Of a stretch of 64,000 nt of DNA, positions 47,294 to 59,742 are shown piece by piece. Every line of letters starts with the position of its first letter. Within the stretch, counting starts at the first letter, position 1. The stretch is taken from NCBI GenBank assembly GCA_903813345.2, contig CAIIXF020000007.1, positions 8,005,730-8,069,729 on the forward strand, read 5' to 3'. The notes below the pieces were generated by a model. That model had not been told where the DNA came from and did not search any database. It saw only the letters and a list, made by a program, of their open reading frames with translations. The translations under genes were made by a program, and so were the position numbers. Source of the DNA: Owenia fusiformis (taxonomy: Eukaryota > Annelida > Polychaeta > Sabellida > Oweniidae).

Positions 47294-50200
47294 ATGAGAA
47301 ACTTAGCGTTAACAGTGTTGGTGATTCTTGCAGTGATAATCCTTGTGACCGCTCCTCCTCCAAAACGTGGGAGGGGGCATAGCAATACACGACCAAGACA
47401 CGAGAGACACGAGGGACGGTCGCCGGGAAATGAGTCGAAAAGGAGAGAGCATTCATCAAGAAGGAATCATGCTCACAGAAAGCGTAACAGAGATGTTGAC
47501 AATCATGATACTCAAACAGAGAGGACAACACGATTGAATCCAGTGACAACTCAAAGCCCAAAATGCGATTGCTCTAAGTGTTTTAACGTCAAAAAGCCTG
47601 GACAGCCACCAATCAACAGGCCCAGAGCAGCTAATGGAATGGTATGATATCCATTTATTTCAAACTGCCCCTTGGATAGTCGACTCGAAACGACCCTAGC
47701 CAAACATGTTATATTAAAGGACTGAGCATTTACCATAGCATGTGAATATGGTCAACAAAGCACTTTGCTATAGAATGTATATCAATAATCAATTATTGAA
47801 TATCCTATAAAACTTGCAACCATCCTTTACCCCCCTATCACACCAAACTCGTTCTTATCCGTTCTTGCCAGTCCTACGAAAACGTCGTAAAACGGGCTCA
47901 ATCTGGTTGTGGTCGGGAAATATGTCTGAAATAATTAGCTTCTTCGTTCTTAAACAGTCTTCAATACGTCCTTCTCGTTCGCAGTTCGTTCAGGTCGCAC
48001 CACGTCGGTATGCAACGTAGTAGAACGCGTCCCTTAGTCTAGAAGGTCAACATGACCTGATTACAGAACGTTATGGTCGCCATCGAATTTTGAATCGATT
48101 CAAAATTCTAAAATCACATTCCCGTCTGAGAACGATCATAAAGTTCGTAAATAGACCTTAGAAAGTTGCAGCTACGTTCATTCCGATCGCACACAGTTTT
48201 GAAGAACGCAGTGGCAACTTGTTTGGTGTGATAGCTATATTTTTGCTAACTCGTTCATAAGCAGTGTTAAATACGTTCTCAATCAGTTTAAACCCGTTTG
48301 CAATTAGTTCTACCTCGTTCTCAACACGTCCTCAGACAATTCAACTCGTTGTTAAAACGTCCCTAGTAGGATTGAAGTACGACGGTTCCGTTCGTAGTAC
48401 GTCCAGCTCGTCGTTAGTACGTTGTCACTCGTTCTAATTGTAGAACGTGACGACCACGAGAACATTTTGAGCATTGTCTAAGTTCTAGAGGACCTACCCG
48501 TTCGAGTACGTTCGATGAAGTTTGTTAATAGATCCCAAACGGTTCTTAGTAGGTCCAGTCCGTTCGTACACAGTTGAAGCCCGTTTTTGAGAACGTAGTG
48601 AGAACTAGTTTGGTGTGATAGTAGGGTTAGGAATTTACTTCAATCATAACATATTAATAATTAAATGTATACGACATAGTTTTGTTTGTAGAAATATCTT
48701 CAACAGTTTGGGTATATGCCGTTTGCACGATCTGCTGCAGCATTTGAAATGTCTGTCGATGCTTCAGGAAGACCTATGGCACCGGCAAAGATGATTTCCG
48801 AGTCTATCAAAAAGTTCCAAAGGGTGGCCCATATTGAACAAACAGGTATCATAGAAAAAGTAGTAAAAAGCTGTAAAAATCATTACCAATATCTCCTAGT
48901 GATTTATCTGCACCCTGATGTCAAATCAAGATCATTCGAGTATCTATGTGTTGTGGCACTGAGGGGAAATTGGACACACGGTGGGCAAAACAAATCGTTT
49001 TATAGTAGGACATCACCCCTCACACTAAGTATAAAATATTCACGCGGTGGCGAACATTGAGCCCAGACGGCTAATGTGACACTTAGTTTAGGTTGTACAT
49101 GTTGACATTCGCTTTGGATACAGGTATATTGGACGAGGCAACATTAGAAATGATGGAAAAGCCAAGATGTGGGGTACCCGATACTAACATCCTCGACAAT
49201 GAATCAAGAGACAAAAGATATGTCACCCACTGTGAGTAATATGAATTCCAAAAGTTTGCAAACCTTGGTTCAATTCAACTGCTAAAGAAAATTTTTTGCT
49301 AACATTTTTATCTTACTAATGTATCAAACTGTATTCACGACACACATTTATTTTTGATTCAGCGAGCAAATGGGAAAAGACTCGTCTAACGTACAACATA
49401 TCTGGCTTTACAAATGATCTTGACCAGGCCATAGTTGAGAAAGATATCGCAGATGCCTTTAACGTAAGAATTTTCACCATGCGATGAATTACTATGCAAC
49501 TTCAACAGCCAAGAAAATTGTTCCTGTCCAGAAAATTGTTCCTACTTTAACCCATAATTCATGAAGATGTCTTGGCTTTTAAATATTTCTAGATCTGACG
49601 GAGATGAACGTTCCCTTTTTCAATTCTATTCAATTAGGACGCATTTTAGATTTTCAATAGTGTTCATATTAATTCTAATGGTTACTGTATTACATTTCAA
49701 TAGTATACTGTATTTGACCACTTTAGAAGTGTTTTCTTTCTATTTCTATAGTTCTGGACGAGTGTGACACCTCTAACCATCACTAAGGCAAACCAGGGGA
49801 AGGTAGACATCGACATATACTTTACCAATGCTGATCATGGAGATGGTAGTCCGTTTGATATGCAAGGAGGAGTGCTGGCTCACGCATTCTTTCCAACGGG
49901 TGCTATTGAGTTTGATGTCGCTGGTGATACTCATTTCGATGAAGGGGAGGTTTGGACAAATGGGGAACGCAGAGGTATTTAGCAAATCACGGTCTGCTCA
50001 ACTTATATACAAGCTTGATTCATCAAATACATGAAATTAAAATATCCACTTTAAGTATTATAACAATTACAGTACCCTTGCTTCAACCCCCGCCCTACTT
50101 AAAATAACTATTGTTGAAGTAGATAAGGGGGATCCATGGTCTTAAAGCAAGACTACAATTACAGATACGATATGGTATCATGCCTGCACAGTGCACATCA

Positions 50201-53200
50201 TTAAAACATCCAAGAAATGGCTCTTTTCGAGTACCTAAAATGATAATGACGAGTAGGTAAAGTTGGCTGCATATTGATAGAATTGAGATTCAATCGGGAG
50301 ACTTGTGAGAAAGCCCGTTCGTTTATTTTTAGGCGCCAATCTGCTGTACGTAGCAGTGCATGAATTTGGTCATGCACTGGGACTCGCTCACTCGGATCAG
50401 TTTGACTCGGTGATGTATCCATTCGCACGAGGGTATGATCCTAATCTGAAGCTTTACCAGGATGATATTGATGGAATTCAATCACTTTATGGTAGGTTTG
50501 ATCGAGCAAACTAAAATAAATATTTCCATCCTACATGTAGATATCCAACTTACCATTCTGCGAGATGAAATATCAAAATAATAGGGGCGATTGACATATT
50601 TCTTTTAAATCCTTATGAATCGACGAGCTCAAAGTTCTGCATTGGTCAATTATTGATTACCTTCTTTATGTTATATGGATCTAAAGAGAAAAACTTATCC
50701 CAGATAGAAACCAAAATGAAGATCAACCACAACCTGTTATTATTTTTAACAGACAACAGTTGGAGTAAGGTAAATATATATTAACACATTAGGGAAACGA
50801 TGTATTATGTTGTTGTCCCTTACAAAAGAATTATTTAAAGAAACAAAAATAATTGAATTGCAGTGGAAAATTATGCATGGAATATTTCCTACCAGAAAAT
50901 TAATGTACAAATATCAAATTGAAGAAGTACAAAATGAACTCTGTCAAAGCTGCTTAGTGCAAGACAATCTGTTACATTATTTTTATGAATGCAAATTAGT
51001 GCGATATTTATGGGATAAGCATTTCCCAGGTATAACCTGTAATGACATTTTATTTGGTAATCCTATACTTACCAAGGTTGCCTCTAAGAAAATTATCCAA
51101 CTTAAAAATTGTATTGTTGTTGGTAAACAGAACAATATTAGTATTTACTATTTAGCTGATTCCACTTTCTGGATCTTGAAAAAGATTGTTTTTTATGTAA
51201 CGTAACAACACTCTCTGTAATTTGTATATAATTTGTTGATTTTAATAAAAAAAAATAAATAAAAAAAATGTTTGTAGGTGTTAAACCAACACCTTCAGAG
51301 CCAAAATCAACCGCTCCTAGCACCGAACCGACAACTCCTAAAATTGAGACAGATGCTCCAACAACGCCAAGAATGACAGAACCGTCGACCACAACTGAAA
51401 CGGAATCTCCAACAACGCAAAGAGTGACAGAACCGACAACATCTGAAGTTGAAACAGAAGCTCCAACAACGAAAAGATTGACAGATGAACCAACTACTAA
51501 AGTGACCACAGACCCTCCGACACAAAGACCTATTACGGATCTACCAACAACAACATCACCAGAGACTGAGACGTGTATCAACACCATGGATGCGATAACC
51601 ATCACTGTATTGGGTGACACTGTGGCGTTCCGAGGTGAGACAAAAATCTCAGAATTGATGAAATGGATATTGATGTGACTCCCCCCTCCCCTTCACTTCT
51701 GTGTGAGAAGATGTATATTGAAGTAGAGAGGAGGTCACAGGGGCTTGTAGCTCGACTAAAGTAATTCGTAATATCAAAAAATATAATTACATATCAAAAT
51801 ACTAATGTACATAAAATACTAAGTATTATGGGTCATTAATGAAACTAAAATACTCAACGATTTCAAGAGTATTGTTGTAAGTATTGTAGAGTAAGAGTAT
51901 GATGATAGAACTAAAAATGATTACATCAAAAAAGTTTTGATCTTGACCATCGATATCCTGCTAGATGCAATGACGGAGATCATGATATGCTCAACTGTCT
52001 GAGTTTGTAGATTCACAGGTTTACATATTGTCCGTCAGTGACTATGGCGTCCAGGAAGGATACCCAAAACACATTTCTGCAATGTTTCCCCACGGCCCAG
52101 ATGAGGTTGATGCGGCTTTAACATTCCCCCATTACAAGCCAGGAAAAGAATACAAGATTGGGGAGCAGAGTTACACGTGGCTGTTTAAGGTGATATTGAA
52201 TTACTATGAACATTGATATTAAGGATGGGAATTGTTAGGATGAGAAGTTTTAGGTTATCATTTGATGCCAATATTGACTGTTGTGAAATCCCCGTTCATG
52301 TGAGATAAATGTATGGTGAAAATTCTATAAGAAATGATAAACGTGTCTACTCAGTCGTTGTATATATTCCATGCGTAGTCCTGCATACAAGTCAGAATTC
52401 AAAAAACATTCAAATTACCTTAGTACCTATGTTGATTTATATACAGATGTTTATGCTGTTTCTGGCTTATACAAAGGACTGTCTACAATAGATACAATAA
52501 CATTTTTAATGGTTTAATTCTACAAACTGTTTTCTTCATTACAGGGTGACAAGAGCTGGAAATATCAAAATGTTGGCGGAGCGCTGGTGTTGGCTACTGG
52601 GTATCCAAGGTATATCTATGCAGACTGGGGATTACTGGGTGTACGAGACAGGAGGGCATCCGAGGGAATAGATTCTGCCTTTATATGGGGAAATTCAGGC
52701 AATGTTTATTTCACTAAAGGTATATTACCGTATAAAACCGTATTTTGGGCTGATTCTGATTTATATAATTATGTACTGTATCTACTTTGAAAAAATCAAA
52801 AACATTGAAAGCAGATTCCTTAACTTAAACAATCCAAATAATGTTCAACTAATGTACATAGACTTTATACAATGTAGGGAACCAGTATTGGAAGTATAGC
52901 GGGACTATGAGAAGGATGCTCAATGGTTACCCAAAGTCAACCAACAGGATCGGCGTACTTAGACGAGCTGGAGTAACTGAGGTTGACGCCGCTTTCCGGT
53001 GGATTAACAATAAAATATATTTCTTTAAGGACGGGCAGTACCATAGGTAATTGAATATAATGAAAGTCCTCTTGGGGGTGTTGGCTTTTTAATTAATTTA
53101 ATGGACGTAATACACAAACATTGTTTCACGTGAATGATCATGGACTTGAAGGAATCGAAAGGAATCTTTTAGGAAACCTGCTCAGGTCCAATATTTGAAA

Positions 53201-54229
53201 TCAGGAAAAACCTTTAAGTTAGTCTAGCTTCAAATCTCTGAACCCCCTATCTACTTTAACAAAAAAGTAGATACGGGTCCAGGGTCTCGAAACAAGACTA
53301 GTAGAGAAACCTAGTAGATAAATAAAGAATACGGCTATTGATAATGCTCAAATCAGAGAGCCAAGCTTGACATTCCAAAGGACATGAAATACTGAATATT
53401 CGTATACATAGCAAGGTCATTATTATTGCAATTGATGACATTCGTGTGTAGAAGGATCCATGGGCATTCAATAGATATTGAAAGCCCATGACGGATCACG
53501 TGGTTGAAAATATAAGCACAAATGCCAAAAGGGAAGGGTGACTAAAAACGTTAAGGAAACCCAACAAGAAAAGCAAACTGTAAGTGTATATCTGTCATAA
53601 GAAAAGTAGACCCTATATATCCCAAAACCATGATCTAACGTGAAAAGAAACAATGTCTAACATCCCCCTCCAATCGAGAACCAATATCACAATCCAGGAC
53701 CAGAACACCAAGGGACATTTCATTCATACTGAAGTCATTCATGTTGAAGAAAAATTGAAAAATTGATAGCCAATACTCATAACATCAAAAATAGTTTTAG
53801 ATACTAGAACTCATAAAAGATAGAGTATTCAGTCTCAAATGATGTGGGATAGATAAAATCCAGTCTCGAAGTCCATAGGCAATTCAAGGGGTCAACATCC
53901 GTTCGCAAAGCCATCATCATTATCCATGAAACACAACAATGGTCATCAGGAGAAAACTATGGCTGGTTTCGATCCCTATTTCTCAACCATTAATGCCATA
54001 GCCGGGATCCACCTCAAAAGGTGCCAAGTGAAAAAATTGTGAGTTCATTGCCAATGTGTTATACCATTTGTACATCCTTCAGCATCTCAAGTGGTAAAAT
54101 TTGAAATTTGAAATTTGAGTTAAGATATGCTTAGGTCTCATTTTTATTTTTAGATACGAACGAGGGCAAGCGAATCTCATTGGACCTAAAGACACGGGGA
54201 AATATTGGTTTGGATGTTCTGAACCTTAA
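47294..54229 (+). CDS. Secreted matrix metalloproteinase with hemopexin domain (complete, 11 exons)
   Basis: A zinc endopeptidase of the MMP family, likely acting on extracellular matrix. Exons: 47294-47641, 48692-48845, 49124-49231, 49363-49463, 49752-49974, 50333-50491, 51278-51634, 52011-52189, 52545-52719, 52878-53046, 54154-54229; 682 aa. Order: signal peptide; unusual basic Arg/His-rich stretch (about 22-115); prodomain from YLQQFGYMP with cysteine switch PRCGVPD (C183); furin-type RDKR at 196-199; catalytic domain with [11 protein letters not shown] (H321, H325, H331, E322) and Met-turn VMYP; Thr/Pro-rich linker (about 365-460); hemopexin domain with Cys near its start and end. No transmembrane helix or GPI signal is seen at the C-terminus. 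The exon 8 acceptor (GTTTGTAG before 52011) is chosen by frame. Which vertebrate MMP it matches is unclear. Confidence 0.93.
47830..48626. mobile_element. PIF/Harbinger-like MITE, copy 2 (MMP intron 1)
   Basis: Same ends as 24873-25452 (CCCCCCTATCACACC and GGTGTGATAGTAGGG) but flanked by TTA on both sides (47827-47829 and 48627-48629). It is 797 bp; an inner TTGTTTGGTGTGATAG near 48218 resembles an internal terminus, so this copy may be a composite of two elements. Frames inside are not genes. Confidence 0.7.
50807..51270 (+). mobile_element. 5'-truncated LINE: reverse transcriptase C-terminal end and tail
   Basis: The open frame reads [19 protein letters not shown], then [18 protein letters not shown] and VRYLWDKHF, the zinc-binding-like C-terminal segment of non-LTR retrotransposon reverse transcriptases (C..C...H....C). 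After the stop at about 51205 comes an A-rich tail (AATAAAAAAAAATAAATAAA). The element lies in MMP intron 6 in sense orientation. Its tail touches the acceptor of exon 7. Confidence 0.7.
53513..54111 (+). repeat. Dispersed repeat, long copy (MMP intron 10)
   Basis: Shared with 63005-63310. Identical stretches include GGTCATCAGGAGAAAACTAT, GGCTGGTTTCGATCCCTATT and CCGGGATCCACCTCAAAAGG. This copy has about 300 bp more in the middle. No coding sequence or termini typical of a known class were found. Confidence 0.7.
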
Positions 54230-54255
54230 GTCAAGATCGTTGGACGGCGACGTTC

Positions 54256-54261
54256 AATAAA
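54256..54261 (+). terminator. Possible MMP poly(A) signal
   Basis: AATAAA 27 nt after the TAA. Further candidates near 54648 and 54661 would give a 3'UTR of about 420 nt. Confidence 0.45.
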
Positions 54262-54976
54262 TAAGAAGAGTAAAAGCAAACGCCAGTTGCAAGAACAAAG
54301 GACCAGTCTCAAAGTACCTAACAAACTTTCCCAAAACTAAGGATGGTTATAATAGGCATTATAAAGTACCAAGAGACAAACCGTATATTTGATTTAGAAA
54401 ACGATTACCCATCGACAATTCTTATACTCGATCAAATCATATGATTAGTTCGATTTTGCTGTATCAATTTAGATGTTTGCCCATCGAGAAATAATTCAAT
54501 GACATTGTTTTATAACGCCATCTGCACTTCAAATTTTATTATAGAAAATGATGAAATACCTCGCCACTCGGGCTAGCCACTAAGTAGTTAGACTTCTTAG
54601 TTTGTGTACGTATGCAATATGTAAAAAATCCATATTTTTCATATTTAAAATAAAACCTACAAAATAAAAACACATGTGTTGGATCACATTTTACTATGGT
54701 ATGCAGTGCCTTATCCCACCCCTCTACCCACGCAGTACTATAGTTAACATATTAAAGTCGAATAACAGTAAGCCAGTCACTTTTTATAGTGCAATATTTC
54801 CGGGACAACTCTCGTTTGTTTAGCTAATGAAGATCGAATAAGAAAAACTATTGTGTGTAGATTCTATGATTTATGTTATAATATATATGACCCAAGATGT
54901 TATTCTGTTATTGTTAAACACAAAAACATTCAATAATAAATTACACAATTGACAATTTTAATATGATAGTTACTCA

Positions 54977-55251
54977 TAGGCGTAGTCAGGGGATCGCACC
55001 CCCGCCCACACCCCCATAACCAATAAAACCATGAGAAAGAAGAAGAAGAAGAAGAAGAAGAAGAAGAAGAAGAAGAGCTTTAAAATGCTTTTTATTTGAA
55101 TCTTCTAGCTCAAAATTGCATCAATTTTGTAAAATTTGAATTAGATTCTATTTTTTGGCTTGTTTATGTATCCACAATCGCACCCCTGACTGAAAACCGA
55201 ACATTTTTTTGGCCATCGCACCCCCTGACTGAAAGCTGGCTACGCCCCTGT
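54977..55251. mobile_element. Non-autonomous transposon with GGCGTAG ends
   Basis: The left end reads AGGCGTAGTCAGGGGATCGC and the right end CTGACTGAAAGCTGGCTACG followed by CCCCTG; the two are inverted (CAGGGGCGTAGCCAG type). Two further CGCACCCC...CTGACTGAAA blocks lie inside, and a (GAA)n run has expanded in it. Class not determined. Confidence 0.55.
55035..55077. repeat. (GAA)n microsatellite
   Basis: About 13 AGA/GAA trinucleotides in a row, inside the GGCGTAG element. Confidence 0.9.
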
Positions 55252-55285
55252 TGCTATTCAAATATTCTAGTCTTTTGACATGCTA

Positions 55286-55343
55286 ATGCCTACGTCACAT
55301 TTGCTCTGATTCATCATCATCAGAGCAAATGTGACTTAGGCAT
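55286..55343. repeat. Near-perfect 25-bp hairpin
   Basis: Arms 55286-55310 and 55319-55343 pair at 24 of 25 positions (one C/A difference) around an 8-base loop TCATCATC. The left arm starts ATGCCTACGTCACATTTGC. No flanking duplication was recognised. Confidence 0.8.
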
Positions 55344-57101
55344 AAGGTGTCACTACGGTAAATCATTGAAAAATATTGAAAAAAATCACAAAATTCAAGT
55401 TCTGGGGTACATATCGCCATTTTCGAACGAACTAGCCCATGCAATGACTACATTTCTGCGCTCCCCTATACATAACATTCATCTTGACACTATATTTAAC
55501 ATAGGGTTTGCCTCTCGACTTACGCCAACATAGGGACTCATTTTTAGGTAAAATCCCTGCTTCACCGATGAAAATTAACGAATAAAGTAGTTCCCGTTTA
55601 CGGGACTATATTCTTGCGATTTTTTTCTTAAAATGGCACATTTAGAAAGTACTCGGCCTCAGCTTTACATACATACCTCAAATGGCCACATTGTATACAC
55701 TTAAACCTACTATACACACCATTGAAGTTGGCATGGCTTCGTTTTTAAAGTATTAAAAAACACTGTCCTACCCGGAGGTGGTATTTACTGGAGTGACACC
55801 ATAAGCTACAATATTTAAATAGAGCGGAATATGACTATAAAGTAATAACAATAAAGAGCAAAGACTATTAAAGATCATAATATCAAAAGTAAGAATGATC
55901 AATCACGCCTAACCATCGACAACGTGCAATGATAAAATATACGGATGTACAATTTAGCTGTACGTTGTCATATTTGAAGCAAGAATTGGATGTAGGTTCT
56001 AAAATATTTATCTAAGGAATATGATAAAATATTTCATGTTTAATTTCATGTGCATGCTCTCTTTTAACTTTCTATAAGTTAGCAGATTCTCAAACAGATT
56101 CTCTTCATTTTTGGAGGAAATAAAGAAAATACATACATACATACACACACAGGTTTAACTGCACTCAAACATTAAACTGTCAACTTGACAGGTATTCAGA
56201 ATTGTTTGGGAAATGCTGAGGTTATGCTCCATTGATCTAACAGGGGATCAAACAGCAGGGGGTCAAACAAGTCCAACCATTCATTTATGAAAACATTTTG
56301 AACTAACTTTATAGCACTCTAATGACATCTTATATGACTGTGCTGTACTAAAAGCATAGCCCCATTGATCCCCTTATATTGGATTATCATAATCCTAATC
56401 CAGAAGGAGTTCCTTATACATTTTAAGTGATGAAACATGTGTTCAAGTACAATGTAACTTTGCATGAAAATTGTAAAAAAAGAGGGACGATGGTGAAAAT
56501 GACGATTGTATTTTGAAAAAAAGCTTGTTGGTGGGTAGTCCAACAACATTAAACCTAGCCCGGGCCTCGTTTCTTATCTGACATGTGTTATGGCCCGGCT
56601 AGGTCTAACCTCCATGACCATTTTGCCTTTGATGCGTTAATTAATCGTTCAGCAGGTTTCGACAAGCGGAACTAATTGAACCCTGAAAACATGGCAATAT
56701 TACACAAAGAATGTGATTCAAGCATGCATACATACCTTATAAACACATACACCCCGTCCCGTATCCCCCTTAGACCCTATTGATGCATAATTACGAAAAT
56801 ATTGGAGACAGGTTTGGAATATGACGAAAATGTCGGTCAGTTTCGGTAACATCGAAATTGCAAATCGTTTCAGGAATTAACCGTCATCACGGCACTGCAT
56901 TAACGAACAGTTGGTTTGCAATTAATAACTATTTTGCGTGTATATACGCGCTATATAAATTAATCAAAGATACCTGTTATCCTCAAAATTGATCTTTTTA
57001 TCCCGAGTAATCGCGATAATAATTATCAATCTATTTGACAACAATTTCGTTTCGCTGGTAGTTTAATTTTACGATCCGGGACACTCAGACGAACAGACAC
57101 A

Positions 57102-57136
57102 ATGACGGACATGCGGAAATGTCATTTTAGAGATTG
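57102..57136 (+). CDS. Orphan candidate first coding exon
   Basis: ATG in a fair context (CAGACACAATGACG), 11 codons (MTDMRKCHFRD) plus two bases, and an excellent donor (GGTAAGTG). It could join a frame opening after 57232 to give a protein of about 60 aa, or be the start of a longer gene. No family match; the assignment is weak. Confidence 0.2.
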
Positions 57137-59742
57137 GTAAGTGTAGCCTCATTTTACTCGTATAAATGAACATTTAACACAATAATATTGTGTTACATCG
57201 CTTGATGTTATGTGTTTTTATATTATTGTCAAGTATCAGTTGCACGTTATCGCGGAAAAATGGTTTCGATGGATTCAGAACTTGCATCAAAGGAAAGAAT
57301 AGTAAGGAGGTTAAACTCAATAATGGCCCCAAGAAAATTCCTAATAATAAAGAACGCCGTTATTGAGTTTAACGACGTTGAACTAGTTGGTGGGTGGATT
57401 AAACATGGCTAATGAGATAATCCAATTGATCTTGAAACCATTCTTTGAATTTTTCTTAAAGATTGGCCTTTCATATGCATTCATTTTTATACAGCCAGAA
57501 ACTACTAGAAAAAAATTATTTACTGTCAAAAATCTATTGCGATACTTTCCCTCGTTCTTTAATTTTCTTTGAAAATGTGACTTCTAGGTCGGGGAGATTC
57601 AAAAGTGAAATATCTTTCTTGTGTTGGGCAGATAATATTTTCTTTTACTGGACATATTTTAATTTGTATAACTATCAGATACATACAGGTAATATGAAAA
57701 GTGAACCTACTAAAACTGATGCATATTCGAGTTTAAGGGAATTTTGTAATACCCTGCCATGTTAATTCCCCCGAATCAGCCACCTGGTGGCGAAACTTGT
57801 AACTACCTACTCGCATCTGAGTAATTGAAGTTGAAAAAAATATCTTTTTAACCTTAAAAAGGTCACCAAATGTCAAATTTTGAAGGTCATATAGAAAGAA
57901 TGTCGTTCAAGATCGCACGAGCCTCCAATTTCCCCGCCCCCACACACACTAAGAGCCTGAGTAATATAAAGAAGGACTTCAGACACAAATGTGCGTGCGT
58001 GTTCTTTGGAAAAATAAATTTCCCCAGTTACTTAAAATGATGATGGTCATTTCGAAAAAGCTATTTAGATTAGACGTAATCAAAAGCTACGAAAACCAAA
58101 TTTAGTCTCCTGTTTAAAAAGCCCTATTCTTCACTAAATTGGTTAGATTCTAGGTTTGCTCTGCGACATATTTCACCTACTAACGAGAAAGACCAGAATA
58201 GTGGAACCAATTCTAAAAAAAATATTAAAATATACTTCTGGTGGATGCGCATTGGTTTCTTTACGAAAACTAAGACTTTTCTTTATCGTCTAGCTTAGAC
58301 ACATTTTATTTTGTTCGTACAGTACTAGGTTTTTATTTTATTAAGCAAAAGGTAACGGTTAAAAATAGAAAATGGAATTCCATTGCTTCACAAAAAACGT
58401 TGTAGAAACGAACGTTTGATAATACAATTGTATTTACAATATTTTAGGATGTCAAAATCCACCTCTTTCTAAAGATGGGTCTAAATTCCATGATGATCAC
58501 TTACAGAACAAAAAAGTTTGGACCCGGTCCAATTACTTTCAAAATTAAACTAATTTGAAGACTTAACAAATACAATTGAACAAGGCGGAAGGAATATATT
58601 ACATTAAAATACCTTAAAGCACATGAAAGAGTAAAAATGAATCAATATTTTGCTTTCCAACATTATTTATAATGTATGATGGAGGCCATGTCATAGTAAA
58701 AGGGATACTCTTGGAATGATTAATGACGTCTAATATAAATGTATCATCCAAAACAGATGTGTATTGGAGGATTCATGATTATTAGACACCCTTTTCTGGA
58801 AAAAACATAATAAATGAAGCCACGAACTTTTTCCTATAGCGAGGGCATCGGAGAAGAACTGTACATGTAAAATTGTATGAACGTATCTTGCCAATTTCTT
58901 TTAAGTTATCGCTTTTGACATAGGGGTCGTTCAAAATAATTTTCGGCTAATTAATTTCAAACGATAACGTTGACTCTATTTACATTTTTATTTTTACAAT
59001 TCAATACTTATATCCAAGGAAACTATTGTTTGTTGGACACACACAAATGTGATAAATAATATCTTTTTTGAAATGAAACCAGACTTTTTGAACGATTAAC
59101 GAAAATATGTTCATTCTTTATTTCTTTGAAAATTGCTCAGGTTACGAAATGCCAATATAGTTCCAATGATGCCGCTTACGAATTTATAAAATATAATGTG
59201 TTTCCTCTCCAATTCAAGAAAAAATCAATCGTCATACGAATATTTTAATTTTCGAATTTTGTATTTTTTGAAATATCAATTATCGTAAATTGGCCCATAT
59301 ATTCTAGCTGCTTAAATACAGGCGTTGTTTAGGACAATAATTATTATAAAGTTGTGGATAATACCCTGGTTGATTTTAAAAATAGTACTGCATGTGATCT
59401 TTGATATATAGTACTAGTATTTTCTCCTGGTCAGTCAAGTATTCCAATACATTTGTGATATAGTTTAATTGTGTCAAGCAACACTGTTACCAATTTCAAC
59501 AATATATGAAGAGTATCTCTTGAAAATATAGAACATAGTGGCATAGTTCTAATAAAAATGTATTTTACTCTTAAAAGTGCCCTTATCAGTACTTACATGA
59601 ATCTACACCTATATTACGAATACTCGTATAATCAATCGACATGTGATCTACAAAAGAACAGTTCCTTTTCTCAACATATTCATTGAGTTAGTTGAAACTA
59701 TAACATATAATCACAAACTTATGTAGCGCTAATTGAAAAATG
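57137..59742. other. AT-rich intergenic region upstream of SLC22
   Basis: No coding exon can be supported. A perfect 14-bp inverted pair (GTTAAACTCAATAA at 57310-57323 and its complement at 57360-57373) is the only defined structure seen. Confidence 0.4.

Larger units (their letters stand above)
54230..57100. other. Intergenic region 3' of the MMP
   Basis: A possible MMP poly(A) signal AATAAA lies at 54256-54261, 27 nt after the stop. The rest has a decayed transposon (54977-55251), a (GAA)n run and a hairpin (55286-55343). No gene seen. Confidence 0.5.

Noticed and set aside
48716-49060. Continuous open frame from MMP exon 2 into the following intron
   Set aside because: The conserved prodomain continues after splicing at 48845 into exon 3 ([20 protein letters not shown]); the read-through part has no family similarity.
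51138-51620. 160-codon minus-strand frame with [10 protein letters not shown] repeats
   Set aside because: It is antisense of the MMP Thr/Pro-rich linker exon, which is supported by splice sites and frame.
57232-57412. Open frame with MDSELASKERIVRRLNSIM
   Set aside because: It includes a perfect inverted repeat and shows no family match; no supported partner exon.
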